This document shows, one piece after another, positions 1-8,876 of a DNA stretch of 61,579 bases. Positions within the stretch are counted from its first letter, which is position 1, and every line of letters starts with the position of its first letter. The position numbers were made by a program, and so were the translations under genes. Where the stretch lies: the NCBI GenBank assembly GCA_946405135.1, contig CAMJGD010000007.1, positions 1-61,579 of the forward strand, in the 5' to 3' direction. A model generated the notes under the pieces. That model worked only from the letters and a program-made list of their open reading frames with translations, was not told the origin of the DNA and searched no databases. Source of the stretch: an uncultured Clostridiaceae bacterium. GTDB taxonomy: Bacteria > Bacillota > Clostridia > Clostridiales > Clostridiaceae.

Positions 1-93
1 GGGGTGTTGAGAACAAATATGATGCACATTAATTTAGAAGAAATTATTTTTATAAATAAACTACTTGACAGCAGAAACTATGCGGTGGAGTAA
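1..93 (+). CDS. possible 3' end of a truncated gene, or a 24-residue leader peptide
   Basis: The frame is open from the first base of the window to a TAA at 91–93. It holds two adjacent ATGs at 19 and 22, with a weak GGGGTG purine stretch about ten bases upstream. Read from 19 it gives a 24-residue peptide ending NYAVE. It could be the C-terminus of a gene cut by the window edge or a short leader for the helicase gene. Its last codons lie inside the hairpin at 64–120. I recognise no family, and the call is weak. Confidence 0.2.
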   Translation, partial: GVLRTNMMHINLEEIIFINKLLDSRNYAVE

Positions 94-120
94 ATTCCAC
101 CGTATCCTTGTGCTGTCAAG
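64..120 (+). promoter_or_regulatory. nested two-stem hairpin in front of the helicase gene
   Basis: The outer stem CTTGACAGCA (64–73) pairs perfectly with TGCTGTCAAG (111–120). Inside it ATGCGGTGGA (80–89) pairs with TCCACCGTAT (96–105) with one G·U pair and a six-base loop. The two stems are separated by an asymmetric internal loop. No T-run follows, so it does not look like an intrinsic terminator. The helicase ribosome site lies just downstream at about 128–135. It may be a 5'-UTR regulatory structure or the end of the preceding transcript. Confidence 0.5.
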
Positions 121-139
121 GAGATGTGAGGAGAAGAAA

Positions 140-2158
140 ATGAAAAAGGAAAGGGAAAATTTCCCATTGGAGCCTCAAGAAATGATTGAATTTATTTTCA
201 AAAGGCTCATGTATGGAATTGGATTTATAGTAAGAGATAATCAAATTGAACTATCTAAAAAAATATTTAATGGTATAAAAAATAATAATATTTCAATCTG
301 TGAAGCAGGGGTAGGTACTGGGAAGACTTATGCATACTTAGTAGCCTCTATAGTATATTCCCTTTATAAAACAGGTGAGAACAAATCAGTTTCAATAATA
401 TCAACATCAAGTATTGAGTTACAGAATGCCATAATTAAGAACTATGTACCAGTTTTATCAAAAATTTTAGTTGATAATAAGATTATAGATAAGCCATTAA
501 GTGCAGTTTTAAGAAAAGGTAAAGAACATTATTTTTGTATCTTAAGATTTAAGAGAATAATGAACTATTTGAAAAGCAGTGATAAGGATAGTGATAAAGA
601 ACTGCTTAATAAATTAATAGATTTAAGAATAGGAGAAATTTCAATAGATTTAGATGAGTATAAGGGACTTAAAAATCATATAATACAAAAGATAAATGTA
701 CCTAAAGGCTGTAATTATAGTTGTCATTTTTATAAAAAATGTAGGTATATAGAACTTATGAAATATGTAAAATCATCAACCCATAATTTTCAAGTTTGTA
801 ATCATAACTACTATATAGCCGATGCAATTAAAAGATATAAAAGAAAGACAAGTCTTATGCCAGAGCATTCATTAGCAATAATTGATGAAGCACATAAATT
901 AATGGATGCTGCCATTCAAATTTTTGAAAAAAGATTTTCTTATGAAGATGTACTTATTATTATTAATGTTTTAAAAAGTAAAATGAAGGGAAATAAACCA
1001 TACTTGACAGTGGCAAAAGGCTATTTAGATGAGTTATCTCTGGAGGCTAAAAAGTTCTATCAAAGTCTTTTAAATCAGTTAAAAAACATTGAGCTTGAGG
1101 AAGAGAGTTCCCAGATTAGAGTTAAACTTGGAGCATATGAAAGAAAAATACTTGGGAATATCATTTTAAAACTTGATAAGATAAGTCTATATTGTAAAGC
1201 TGATATTGAAAAAAATAGACAGCTTGAGTTAATGATTGAAAATTTAAGAGAAGTTATAGAAATATTTCATAGGTCGGTTAATATAATTTATTGGCTTGAA
1301 AATCCACAAAGTGAAAGGTTAATTTCTATTTGCTCTATTCCAACTGATATGGAAAAACAGCTTTATAAGGTTCTATGGAAAAGTGGAGTGCCTAAGATAC
1401 TAACATCAGGTACACTTTCAGATGATAGAGGCTTTAATTATTTTAAAAGCACTTCAGGAATAGATATGAGCTACAGTAATAAGCTAAGTGAAGTTAGTTA
1501 TTCATCACCCTATGACTATAAAAATAATACCTTACTATATATTAGTGAAAATGTACCTTATCCAGATAAGCAAAGTGAGGAATATATTTCAGCCATAGCA
1601 GATGAAATTTTAAGGCTTATAGATGCATCTTTTGGACATGCAGTAGTTCTATTTACATCCTATTCACTGTTATCAAAGGTTTATGAATTAACAAAAACTA
1701 AAATAAAATATCCATTATTTAAGATGGATAAAAGTGAGAAGAATATCTTTGATGCTTATAAAAGGAGCAAAAACGGTGTTTTATTTGCAACTGGTTCCTT
1801 TTGGGAAGGCGTTGACTGTCCTGGAGATATTTTATCCTCGCTAATAATTGTAAATTTGCCTTTCCCAACACCTACACCTATTTATGAGCATAAAAAAATG
1901 CAGTATGAGGAGCTAAAGGAATTTATAGAGCACATTGTGTTCCCTGAAATGCTAATAAAGCTAAAGCAAGGTATGGGAAGGCTTATAAGGTGTGAAACGG
2001 ATACAGGTATTATTTCAATACTTGATTATAGAGTAAGCTTTAAAGGAAAGTACAGAAAAAGAGTGCTTCAAGCTCTTAATGAATATAGAGTAACAGATTC
2101 TCTTGATGATGTGAGAAGATTTTTTAGGAAAGTCAAAAGAGAAGAATATTTTTTATAG
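140..2158 (+). CDS. DinG/XPD-type ATP-dependent DNA helicase
   Basis: Predicted 672-residue superfamily 2 helicase of the DinG/XPD group, which unwinds DNA 5'→3' using ATP and usually carries an Fe-S cluster. Walker A (AGVGTGKT) lies near residues 55–63 and a DEAH box (IIDEAHKL) near 247. Between them are clustered cysteines (CNYSC, KKCRY, QVCNH) in the usual Fe-S domain position. The C-terminal half ends with a motif VI-like QGMGRLIR near 609. I start it at the ATG at 140 because GTGAGGAGAAG stands directly upstream; an upstream in-frame ATG at 65 would start inside a hairpin without a ribosome site. A terminator follows. It may belong to the chromosome or to the element carrying the downstream recombinase. 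Confidence 0.8.
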   Translation: MKKERENFPLEPQEMIEFIFKRLMYGIGFIVRDNQIELSKKIFNGIKNNNISICEAGVGTGKTYAYLVASIVYSLYKTGENKSVSIISTSSIELQNAIIKNYVPVLSKILVDNKIIDKPLSAVLRKGKEHYFCILRFKRIMNYLKSSDKDSDKELLNKLIDLRIGEISIDLDEYKGLKNHIIQKINVPKGCNYSCHFYKKCRYIELMKYVKSSTHNFQVCNHNYYIADAIKRYKRKTSLMPEHSLAIIDEAHKLMDAAIQIFEKRFSYEDVLIIINVLKSKMKGNKPYLTVAKGYLDELSLEAKKFYQSLLNQLKNIELEEESSQIRVKLGAYERKILGNIILKLDKISLYCKADIEKNRQLELMIENLREVIEIFHRSVNIIYWLENPQSERLISICSIPTDMEKQLYKVLWKSGVPKILTSGTLSDDRGFNYFKSTSGIDMSYSNKLSEVSYSSPYDYKNNTLLYISENVPYPDKQSEEYISAIADEILRLIDASFGHAVVLFTSYSLLSKVYELTKTKIKYPLFKMDKSEKNIFDAYKRSKNGVLFATGSFWEGVDCPGDILSSLIIVNLPFPTPTPIYEHKKMQYEELKEFIEHIVFPEMLIKLKQGMGRLIRCETDTGIISILDYRVSFKGKYRKRVLQALNEYRVTDSLDDVRRFFRKVKREEYFL

Positions 2159-2232
2159 CAATATAAAGTAGTTACAGGAGTAGCTGCTTTCTCTATATTA
2201 AAAATTAACAAACACAAATTGTATTTATAGAT

Positions 2233-2281
2233 AACAGGCAAAGAAGAATTAGTGAGTTTTCAATTCTTTGCCTGTTATTTT
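2233..2281 (+). terminator. intrinsic terminator after the helicase gene
   Basis: A perfect 13-bp stem, AACAGGCAAAGAA (2233–2245) with TTCTTTGCCTGTT (2264–2276), is followed by ATTTTGCTT. It separates the helicase from the recombinase module. Confidence 0.8.
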
Positions 2282-2311
2282 GCTTAAAAGAAGTAAGGGG
2301 GATATTATTAT

Positions 2312-2452
2312 ATGGATAATAACATGAAATATAGTGTTCAGCTTGCAATGTTAAGCCAATTATTAAAATTAAATTTGATATCAAATAAGGAATTTATAGC
2401 AATAAAAAATGAATTAATGAAAAAATATAAGATTAGTATGATCAGCGCTTGA
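2312..2452 (+). CDS. small SHOCT-like protein upstream of the recombinase
   Basis: A 46-residue ORF starts at ATG 2312 behind a good ribosome site (AAGTAAGGGG, 2291–2300). Its core reads as two short amphipathic helices with LLKLNLISNKEFIAIKNEL, which fits the short C-terminal SHOCT-type oligomerisation motif (leucines, then an [IS]xxEF turn, then a basic helix). Small ORFs of this kind often lie directly upstream of clostridial large serine recombinases. The function is unknown; it might be an accessory or directionality protein. It was found by reading the gap between the two large genes. Confidence 0.55.
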   Translation: MDNNMKYSVQLAMLSQLLKLNLISNKEFIAIKNELMKKYKISMISA

Positions 2453-2524
2453 AAAAACATGATAGGAGTCGTATAATAATAACTAATAAGTTATAGGAAT
2501 ACATGTTTTGAAGGGGCGATTCAT

Positions 2525-5500
2525 ATGGCAGATGTTCAGGTGATAAAAGCTAATACAAGCAGAGTTAATAGAAAAAATGCAAAGGTTATTGAAAGATTAA
2601 GAGTAGCTGCTTATTGCAGAGTAAGTACGGATTCAGAAGAACAATTAAGTAGTTATAATTCCCAAGTAGAACATTATAGAAATATGGTAGAAAATAAGCC
2701 GGATTGGGCACTTGTTGATATATATGCAGATGAAGCGATTAGTGGAACTCAGACAGATAAAAGATTAGATTTCCAAAGAATGATTAATGATGCGGTAGAT
2801 GGGAAGATTGATTTAATTATAACTAAGTCAATCTCCAGATTTGCAAGAAACACTTTAGATACATTAAAATATGTAAGACTTCTTAAAGAACATAATGTTG
2901 CAATCTTATTTGAAAAGGAAAATATAAATACACTGACAATGAACGGTGAAATGCTACTTGTCATTTTAAGTTCATTAGCCCAACAAGAAAGTGAATCTAT
3001 TTCAGCTAATGTAAAAATGGGATTAAAGATGAAAATGAAAAGAGGAGAAATGGTTGGATTCAATGGCTGTTTAGGGTATGACTATGATTCAATAAATAAA
3101 GTAATTACAATAAATGAAGAAGAAGCAAAGACCGTTAGATATATTTTTCAAAGATATGTAGAAGGTGCAGGCTGCTTTGTTATAGCAAAGGAGCTTACTA
3201 AATTAAAGTATAAAACCAAAAAGGGAAGCACAAGCTGGAATGATGGTTCTGTAAGAGGAATTATTAAAAATGAAAAATACAAAGGCGATTTACTGCTAGG
3301 TAAGACTTTTACAGTTGATCCGATATCTCATAGAAGGCTTGATAATATGGGAGAAGAAGAAAAATATTATATTAACTCCCATCACGAAGCAATTATTTCA
3401 GAAGAAATGTTTAATGAAGCTCAGAAGATATTAAACAAGAGAAATTCAGGAAGCAGTAACATGGGAAGAAAAGAAAAATATAGCAGGCAGTTTGCATTTA
3501 GCAGTAAAATTGAATGTGGTTTTTGTGGTGGAACGGCTACGAGAAGAAGATGGCATAGTAATACTTCTCATGAAAAGACCATTTGGCATTGTGTTGTATC
3601 AACTAAAAAAGGTAAGAAATACTGCCCAGATAGTAAAGGGATAGACGAAAAGATAATAGAAAATGCATTTTTGGAAGCATTTAATATGTTTTGTCTTCAA
3701 AATAAAGAAATAGTAGAAGAATTTATGGAAACAGTAGAAAATACAATTAATGCTACTAATTCTATAAAAGAATTAAAAAAGCTTCAAAGAGAAGTTTCAG
3801 CTATAGAAAATAAGATTAGAAAATTAGTTGATATGAGAATAGATGAAATGATAGACAAAGATACTTATGAACTTAAATATACAGAACTATCGACTGAATT
3901 AGAAAAACTTAAAGCTCAAAGAGATGAAGCAGAACTTGTAAATGAAGATAATATTGATGTAAAAAAACGAATTGAAAGTTTTAGAAAAGTTTTTGATAGC
4001 AATAAGCCTATAAAAGAATTTGATAGAGTAGTTTTTGAAAGTGCAGTTAATAAAATAATATTAGGTGGAACGGATGAAGAAGGAAATAAAGATCCATATA
4101 TGCTAACATTCATATTTAATTCTGGCATGAGCCATTCATTAAAAGGTAAAGATGTGGTAAAATCAAATGGTGATTCAAAAGACGAAAAAGTATGTTCTTA
4201 TACAGAACACGACACAGATGGAGCGTGGACAAGTGGTAACTCCTTTGATGTAGTACCAGATGATAAATTTATAGTATATGCAAAGGTTACTGATAATGCA
4301 GGAAACTATGTAGTAATTAATTCAGATGGAGTAATTGTAGATTCAACCAATCCTGAATTAACATTAGCACCAGATGTAACTGATTGGACAAGTAGTGATG
4401 TTAGTGTAAAGGTAGAAGCTTCTGATAAGTTAGCAGGAGTAAAAGAAGTAACTTATACTACTAATGAAACAGTTCCACAAACAGGAACAGTAACCATTAG
4501 TGATGGAGTAGGAACAATTAAGCTAAATAAGGAAGGACAATATAAGCTTACAGTAACTGCAAAGGATAATTCCGGCAACGAATTTAGTCAAAATGTTGAT
4601 ATTAAAATAGACAAGACTATACCTAAGCTTACTGGAGCTACAGAGACTTCAATCTACTTTATTGGCAGGGTAATAAAGCTTGCTGATGATTTTGGTGAAA
4701 TTGCTGATGCAACCTACAAAAAGGATGAAGCTAATGAAATTTCATTTAATAATGAAACTTTATTCGATAAAGCTGGTAAGTACACTTTAACACTAAAAGA
4801 TAAAGCTGGAAATTCAACTGAATTAGCTTTTGAAATAAAGTCACTGCCTAAAGTAGAAAATATTATATACACAACAGACTGCAAAGCATTAATCGAAAGT
4901 ATAAGAGCTGAATTTAACAGCCATAGCGATTTACCTGAACCATATAAAACTAATACTGATAATGCAATAAAAGCTTTAGAAGCTAGATACGCTAAGCTTC
5001 ATAAAGAAGTAATGGACATAAAAGCCGAAACAAGTATTGTTAATGGTAAGGTAGATGTACTTCCGAAAGGGATAGATGGGTTAATAAGCCTTAAAAAGGA
5101 AATTCAAGATGAATACAATAAGATAGCTGGTTATACTTCTACCCTAACTAAAGAGCAAAAGTTGGCATTAGAAAAGGAAGCCGAATATTTGAAACAACAG
5201 CTGGATATAATAGCTCAGCTACAAAGTCAAATTGATACTATAAATACAAGAGTTTCAAGTATTGATGCAAAGCTAGAAGGATTAATTTCAAAAGAAGGAA
5301 GTATAAAAGAAATATTAACTGATATAGATAAACTTACAAAAGAGCAAAAGAAGATTTTACAGCCTCAGGTAGATATAATAAATGGCTTAATGGACAAGAT
5401 TAATGTTCTAAAAGAAGAGGTTGAGACTGTAAAAAGTATAATAAACCAATTACCTTCTACTGAAAAAATAACAAAGCAAAACTTAGATTTAGTAACAAAT

Positions 5501-6139
5501 GCTAATAACTTATATACTAAACTGACCAATGAACAAAAAAGTTTAGTTGGTGAACATTTAGTAAAATTGCTTAATGATTGCTTGGATGCTCTTAGCAAGA
5601 TTATGCTTTATAATGAAGAGAATGACTTAACGGTTACAGGAATTGATGGCACAAAATTCGACTCAGATGTGTATCTTGTAGTAACACCAATTAAAGTTGA
5701 TGGCACAAATGCAAATACTAAATTTGTTAGCTCAGCAGAGAGTGTTAAAAAGGCAGCTGATATTACTCCTGAGATTAAGAATAAGGAGCTTGTAGCTCTT
5801 TATGATGTATACTTATTCAAGGGCAATGTTAAAGTTCAACCAGATGGAAAGGTAAAAGTTAAAATAAGAATTCCTGAAAATTTAAAAGGTCGTTTAGGAC
5901 TTGATGTAGTTCATATAGCAGATGATGGCACAGTTATACCAATGCATGCTGTGGTGGAAGATGGATACTTAGTATTTATAACAACCCACTTTAGCGATTA
6001 CGGCATTGTCGCACAACCTATAGCAAAAATAATTCCTAAAACAGGGGCTGTAGTTGATTTCAACTTATTAGTAGTTGGAGGAGTGCTTTTAAGTTTAGCT
6101 GGATTAGTTGTTATAAGAAAAAAACGAAGAAAGGTTTAA
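2525..6139 (+). CDS. large serine recombinase fused in frame to the C-terminal half of an LPXTG-like surface protein
   Basis: One uninterrupted 1,204-residue frame. Residues 1 to about 564 are a large serine recombinase: a resolvase domain with nucleophile Ser34 (YCRVST), the recombinase domain, a zinc ribbon (CGFCGG … WHC … YCPD, about 332–370) and a coiled coil (about 415–475). From about residue 565 (DGAWTSGN) the protein changes to extracellular Ig-like modules (about 565–775), a long helical FIVAR-like region (about 785–1030), a ZU5-like domain and a sorting signal (IPKTG at 1170–1174, hydrophobic 1175–1197, basic tail RKKRRKV). There is no signal peptide. Such recombinase genes often end next to the element's attachment site, so the chimera is best explained by integration into a surface-protein gene, making the 3' end of both genes shared. 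Start ATG 2525 follows GAAGGGGCG. A cytoplasmic recombinase with an adhesin tail would not be exported; whether it is active is open. Confidence 0.85.
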   Translation: MADVQVIKANTSRVNRKNAKVIERLRVAAYCRVSTDSEEQLSSYNSQVEHYRNMVENKPDWALVDIYADEAISGTQTDKRLDFQRMINDAVDGKIDLIITKSISRFARNTLDTLKYVRLLKEHNVAILFEKENINTLTMNGEMLLVILSSLAQQESESISANVKMGLKMKMKRGEMVGFNGCLGYDYDSINKVITINEEEAKTVRYIFQRYVEGAGCFVIAKELTKLKYKTKKGSTSWNDGSVRGIIKNEKYKGDLLLGKTFTVDPISHRRLDNMGEEEKYYINSHHEAIISEEMFNEAQKILNKRNSGSSNMGRKEKYSRQFAFSSKIECGFCGGTATRRRWHSNTSHEKTIWHCVVSTKKGKKYCPDSKGIDEKIIENAFLEAFNMFCLQNKEIVEEFMETVENTINATNSIKELKKLQREVSAIENKIRKLVDMRIDEMIDKDTYELKYTELSTELEKLKAQRDEAELVNEDNIDVKKRIESFRKVFDSNKPIKEFDRVVFESAVNKIILGGTDEEGNKDPYMLTFIFNSGMSHSLKGKDVVKSNGDSKDEKVCSYTEHDTDGAWTSGNSFDVVPDDKFIVYAKVTDNAGNYVVINSDGVIVDSTNPELTLAPDVTDWTSSDVSVKVEASDKLAGVKEVTYTTNETVPQTGTVTISDGVGTIKLNKEGQYKLTVTAKDNSGNEFSQNVDIKIDKTIPKLTGATETSIYFIGRVIKLADDFGEIADATYKKDEANEISFNNETLFDKAGKYTLTLKDKAGNSTELAFEIKSLPKVENIIYTTDCKALIESIRAEFNSHSDLPEPYKTNTDNAIKALEARYAKLHKEVMDIKAETSIVNGKVDVLPKGIDGLISLKKEIQDEYNKIAGYTSTLTKEQKLALEKEAEYLKQQLDIIAQLQSQIDTINTRVSSIDAKLEGLISKEGSIKEILTDIDKLTKEQKKILQPQVDIINGLMDKINVLKEEVETVKSIINQLPSTEKITKQNLDLVTNANNLYTKLTNEQKSLVGEHLVKLLNDCLDALSKIMLYNEENDLTVTGIDGTKFDSDVYLVVTPIKVDGTNANTKFVSSAESVKKAADITPEIKNKELVALYDVYLFKGNVKVQPDGKVKVKIRIPENLKGRLGLDVVHIADDGTVIPMHAVVEDGYLVFITTHFSDYGIVAQPIAKIIPKTGAVVDFNLLVVGGVLLSLAGLVVIRKKRRKV
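4199..4228 (+). other. recombinase/adhesin junction, probable attachment site
   Basis: The codons for about residues 559–568 mark the switch from recombinase to Ig-like surface-protein sequence (TEHDT then DGAWTSGN). By analogy with large serine integrases the crossover dinucleotide should be in or very near this stretch. The exact core cannot be fixed without the partner att site or an empty-site sequence. Confidence 0.5.
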
Positions 6140-6154
6140 AAGCATATAGAATTT

Positions 6155-6213
6155 AAAATAACCTCCCATCTCTTTACTTTATTAAAAGTATAGCAAATGG
6201 GAGGTTATTTTAC
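6155..6213 (+). terminator. intrinsic terminator after the chimeric gene
   Basis: A perfect 15-bp stem, AAAATAACCTCCCAT (6155–6169) with ATGGGAGGTTATTTT (6197–6211), has T-rich sequence at its 3' side. Confidence 0.8.
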
Positions 6214-6411
6214 ATGACGGTGTTTGTTCCAGCACTTACATTTTAACAGAAGTTGTTAAAGTGAGGCTTTTATATAGCAAAACAAATTGTGTTCATAATT
6301 TGTTTATGTTCCCTGGAGATTTTTGCGAAGGAAGAATAACTGAATTTGCTATTAGGTTAAACAGTACTATCAAAATAACATAATGAGTTTTCAAAATTTT
6401 CTAATAATATA

Positions 6412-6440
6412 TTGTATAAGGATTTAAATGTTTGTATAAT
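6412..6440 (+). promoter_or_regulatory. sigma-A-type promoter for the alcohol dehydrogenase locus
   Basis: TTGTAT (6412–6417), a 17-base spacer and TATAAT (6435–6440) lie about 60 bases upstream of the old start codon position at 6497. The rest of the gap 6214–6496 shows no ORF or strong structure. Confidence 0.6.
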
Positions 6441-6496
6441 ATAATTATAATTGTGTCAACTTTAAGATACAAAATCACGTTATACCAAAATTATCC

Positions 6497-7545
6497 ATAA
6501 AAGGGTTTACAATGTTATCAATTGGTAAAACAGGTTGGATTGAAAAAGAAAAACCTGTTTGTGGTTCTCTCGATGCTATTTGTAGACCGATTGTTCTTGC
6601 TCCTTGTACTTCAGATGTTCATACAGTATGGGCAGGTGCCATTGGTGAAAGACAAAACATGATTTTAGGTCATGAAGCAGTTGTAGAAGTTGTAGAGCCT
6701 GTTAAGGATTTTAAACCGGGAGATAGAGTAATAGTACCTGCTATTACTCCTGATTGGGGAGCTTTAGAGTCTCAGGCAGGATATCTAATGCACTCAGGTG
6801 GAATGCTATGTGGTTGGAAATTTTCCAATTTCAAGGATGGCGTATTTGCAGAGTATTTCCATGTTAATCATGCTGATGCAAATCTTGCACATTTGCCTGA
6901 AAATGTTAAACCAGAGAATGCTGTAATGCTATGTGATATGGTTGTTACAGGCTTTCATGGAGTTGAACTTGCTGATGTAAAATTTGGTGATAGCGTTTGT
7001 GTAATAGGAATTGGGCCTGTAGGTCTAATGGCAGTTGCAGGTGCTAATAAGAGGGGAGCATCTTATATTTATGAGGTAGGTTCAAGACCAAATTGTGTAG
7101 AAGCTGCTAAATATTATGGTGAAACTGATATTATCAACTATAAAAATGGCGATATTGTAGAGCAGGTCCTTGAAAAAACCAAGAATAAAGGTGTTGATAG
7201 AGTTATTATTGCAGGTGGAGATGTTAATACATTTGAACAGGCTATAAAAATGCTAAAGCCAGGCGGAGCAGTAGGTAATGTTAATTATCTAGGAGAAGGA
7301 GAGTATATAAAAATACCTAGAATTGAATGGGTGTTGGTATGGGACATAAAGCAATCCATGCAGGTCTCACTCCAGGAGGAAGACTCAAGATGGAAAAGAT
7401 GGCTTCACTCTTAGTAACAGGAAAACTAGATACCAGTAAGTTAGTAACTCATCATTTTGAAGGCTTTGACAAAATTGAAGAAGCTCTAATGTTAATGAAA
7501 AATAAGCCAGCTAATTTAATAAAGCCTGTAGTAACAATTAAATAA
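6497..7545 (+). pseudogene. adh: NADP-dependent primary–secondary alcohol dehydrogenase, start codon lost and frameshifted
   Basis: Closely resembles the zinc/NADP-dependent primary–secondary (isopropanol) alcohol dehydrogenase of Clostridium beijerinckii, which interconverts acetone and isopropanol. Visible family features are PCTSDVH and GHEAV (zinc ligands Cys, His), DMVVTGFHG (third ligand Asp), the Rossmann motif GIGPVGLM and the NADP-selecting VGSRP. Two lesions are seen. The family N-terminus MKGFAML is encoded here from an ATA at 6497–6499, so the first usable ATG is 6512. In the run at 7329–7331 one G is missing relative to the expected TGGGGTGTTGGT, shifting frame; the correct ending (GVGMGHKA … VVTIK) continues in another frame to 7545. 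Either 300- or 72-residue piece alone would be incomplete. A sequencing error could explain the G-run but not easily the lost ATG as well. Confidence 0.85.
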
Positions 7546-7572
7546 ATTTTTGATTTGGCTTATGATTTATTG

Positions 7573-7606
7573 GTGGAAAGGTGTTTTCTTTTCACCTTTT
7601 ACTTTT
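7573..7606 (+). terminator. probable terminator after the alcohol dehydrogenase pseudogene
   Basis: GGAAAGGTG (7576–7584) pairs with CACCTTTT (7593–7600) with one G·U, followed by ACTTTTAATTTT. Nothing else stands out before 7769. Confidence 0.45.
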
Positions 7607-7769
7607 AATTTTCTAAACATTTCTTCTATAATGTACCTTTTTATATCACCAATAGTTTTAGAAGATAAATGTGGAAAATGTGTAATACGTTAAATTATGG
7701 AAAATATACAATTTGTAGAAGAATAAAACTTAGTTTAAAATCTATAATAAATATAAGGTGGGAGATAAA

Positions 7770-8528
7770 ATGAAAGGGGCAATCATTTATTTTTCAGGCA
7801 CTGGTAACACAAGATATGTAGCAGAGCAATTTAAAAAACATTTTGAATATTATAATATACAATGTGATTTGATAGATATTAGAAATAAAAATGCTATTGA
7901 AGATATTTATGATTATTATGTGTTTGGAGCACCTATTTATGCTGAGATGATGCCAAAGTATTTTACAGATTGGGTAAAAATTAATGTTCCTTTTGTGAAA
8001 GGAAAGAGAGCTTTAATATTTTCTACACCTGCATCTACAGTAGGTACAGGAGCTTTTAAATTACGAAAGTTATTAAATAGCAAAGGCTTTAATGTTATAA
8101 GTCAAAATACTATTAGTATGCCTAACAATTATTATGTTGTAGCTTTTAAGAAAAGTTCCATAGAAGAGAATAAGGAAATCTATAGTGAAGCTGAAAGCAA
8201 GGTAAAAAAGATAGTTAAGGATTTTATGGAAGGAAGAAGCAGCATTGAACATATATCTAGAAGCAGAGTGGCATTAGGAAGTTTTGTATATAAGTTTTTT
8301 AATGCTTATTCAAAGACTTGGGCAAAAAAGAATATTTCAGTAGATTATGATAAGTGCATAAAATGTGGTAAATGTGAAAAAAGTTGTCCTACAGGAAATA
8401 TAAAGCTAATAGAAAAGGTTGAGTTTGAAAATAAATGTATTTCTTGCCAAGGGTGCCTTCATATATGCCCTGTAAATGCATTTATGTATAAAGGAACTCA
8501 CTTTGAGCAATATAAAATTCTAAAGTAG
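7770..8528 (+). CDS. EFR1-type flavodoxin–ferredoxin fusion protein
   Basis: A 252-residue cytoplasmic electron-transfer protein. The N-terminal flavodoxin-like domain begins KGAIIYFSGTGNT, whose SGTGNT is the FMN phosphate-binding loop. The C-terminus carries two [4Fe-4S] ferredoxin motifs, CIKCGKCEKSCP (from about residue 196) and CISCQGCLHICP (from about 223). This matches the 'EFR1 family ferrodoxin' group in clostridia, whose partners are mostly unknown. I start it at ATG 7770; the upstream in-frame GTG at 7758 is part of the ribosome site AAGGTGGGAG. It stands alone between two hairpins, so the sequence does not suggest a dedicated redox partner. Confidence 0.85.
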   Translation: MKGAIIYFSGTGNTRYVAEQFKKHFEYYNIQCDLIDIRNKNAIEDIYDYYVFGAPIYAEMMPKYFTDWVKINVPFVKGKRALIFSTPASTVGTGAFKLRKLLNSKGFNVISQNTISMPNNYYVVAFKKSSIEENKEIYSEAESKVKKIVKDFMEGRSSIEHISRSRVALGSFVYKFFNAYSKTWAKKNISVDYDKCIKCGKCEKSCPTGNIKLIEKVEFENKCISCQGCLHICPVNAFMYKGTHFEQYKILK

Positions 8529-8661
8529 TGACAAAAAATAAATTAAGGATAAAAGTAGTTACTAGAAATTTTGCAGAAGAAGACAAACTTAATGAGAGTG
8601 AATTATACAATGAGTTAATTTAAATTGAATAAGAAAATTTCTATTTTATTTGTATAACACC

Positions 8662-8690
8662 AACCTCCTATTTTTTAGGGGGTTATTTTT
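8662..8690 (+). terminator. intrinsic terminator in the gap after the flavodoxin–ferredoxin gene
   Basis: AACCTCCT (8662–8669) pairs with AGGGGGTT (8677–8684) with one G·U, followed by ATTTTTATG. The remaining gap 8529–8876 holds only this and the promoter at 8796. Confidence 0.55.
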
Positions 8691-8795
8691 ATGCAAAAAT
8701 GAGTAAAAATTTGTTTATCATGATCATATATGAAAGATAAAATTGCATATGAGCGTGATGAGTCAAGAAATTGTGATTTATTGAATAAAAATGTA

Positions 8796-8824
8796 TTGAT
8801 ATGTGCGCGAGTATGCTCTATAAT
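8796..8824 (+). promoter_or_regulatory. promoter of the fruR–fruK operon
   Basis: TTGATA (8796–8801), a 17-base spacer and TATAAT (8819–8824) lie 52 bases before the regulator start. It is close to consensus; the spacer contains TGTGCGCGAG, a possible operator core. Confidence 0.75.
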
Positions 8825-8876
8825 TTAATTATTAACTATAAATAAGCATAAATAATCAGAAATGAGAGTGAATTTT

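Noticed and set aside
140..2158. DinG-like helicase as a type IV CRISPR (Csf4) component
   Set aside because: No csf genes or repeat array are present, and the protein is the ordinary Fe-S helicase type.
2749..6100. Antisense ORFs inside the recombinase–adhesin gene
   Set aside because: They are shadows of the strong forward frame, without ribosome sites or recognisable domains.
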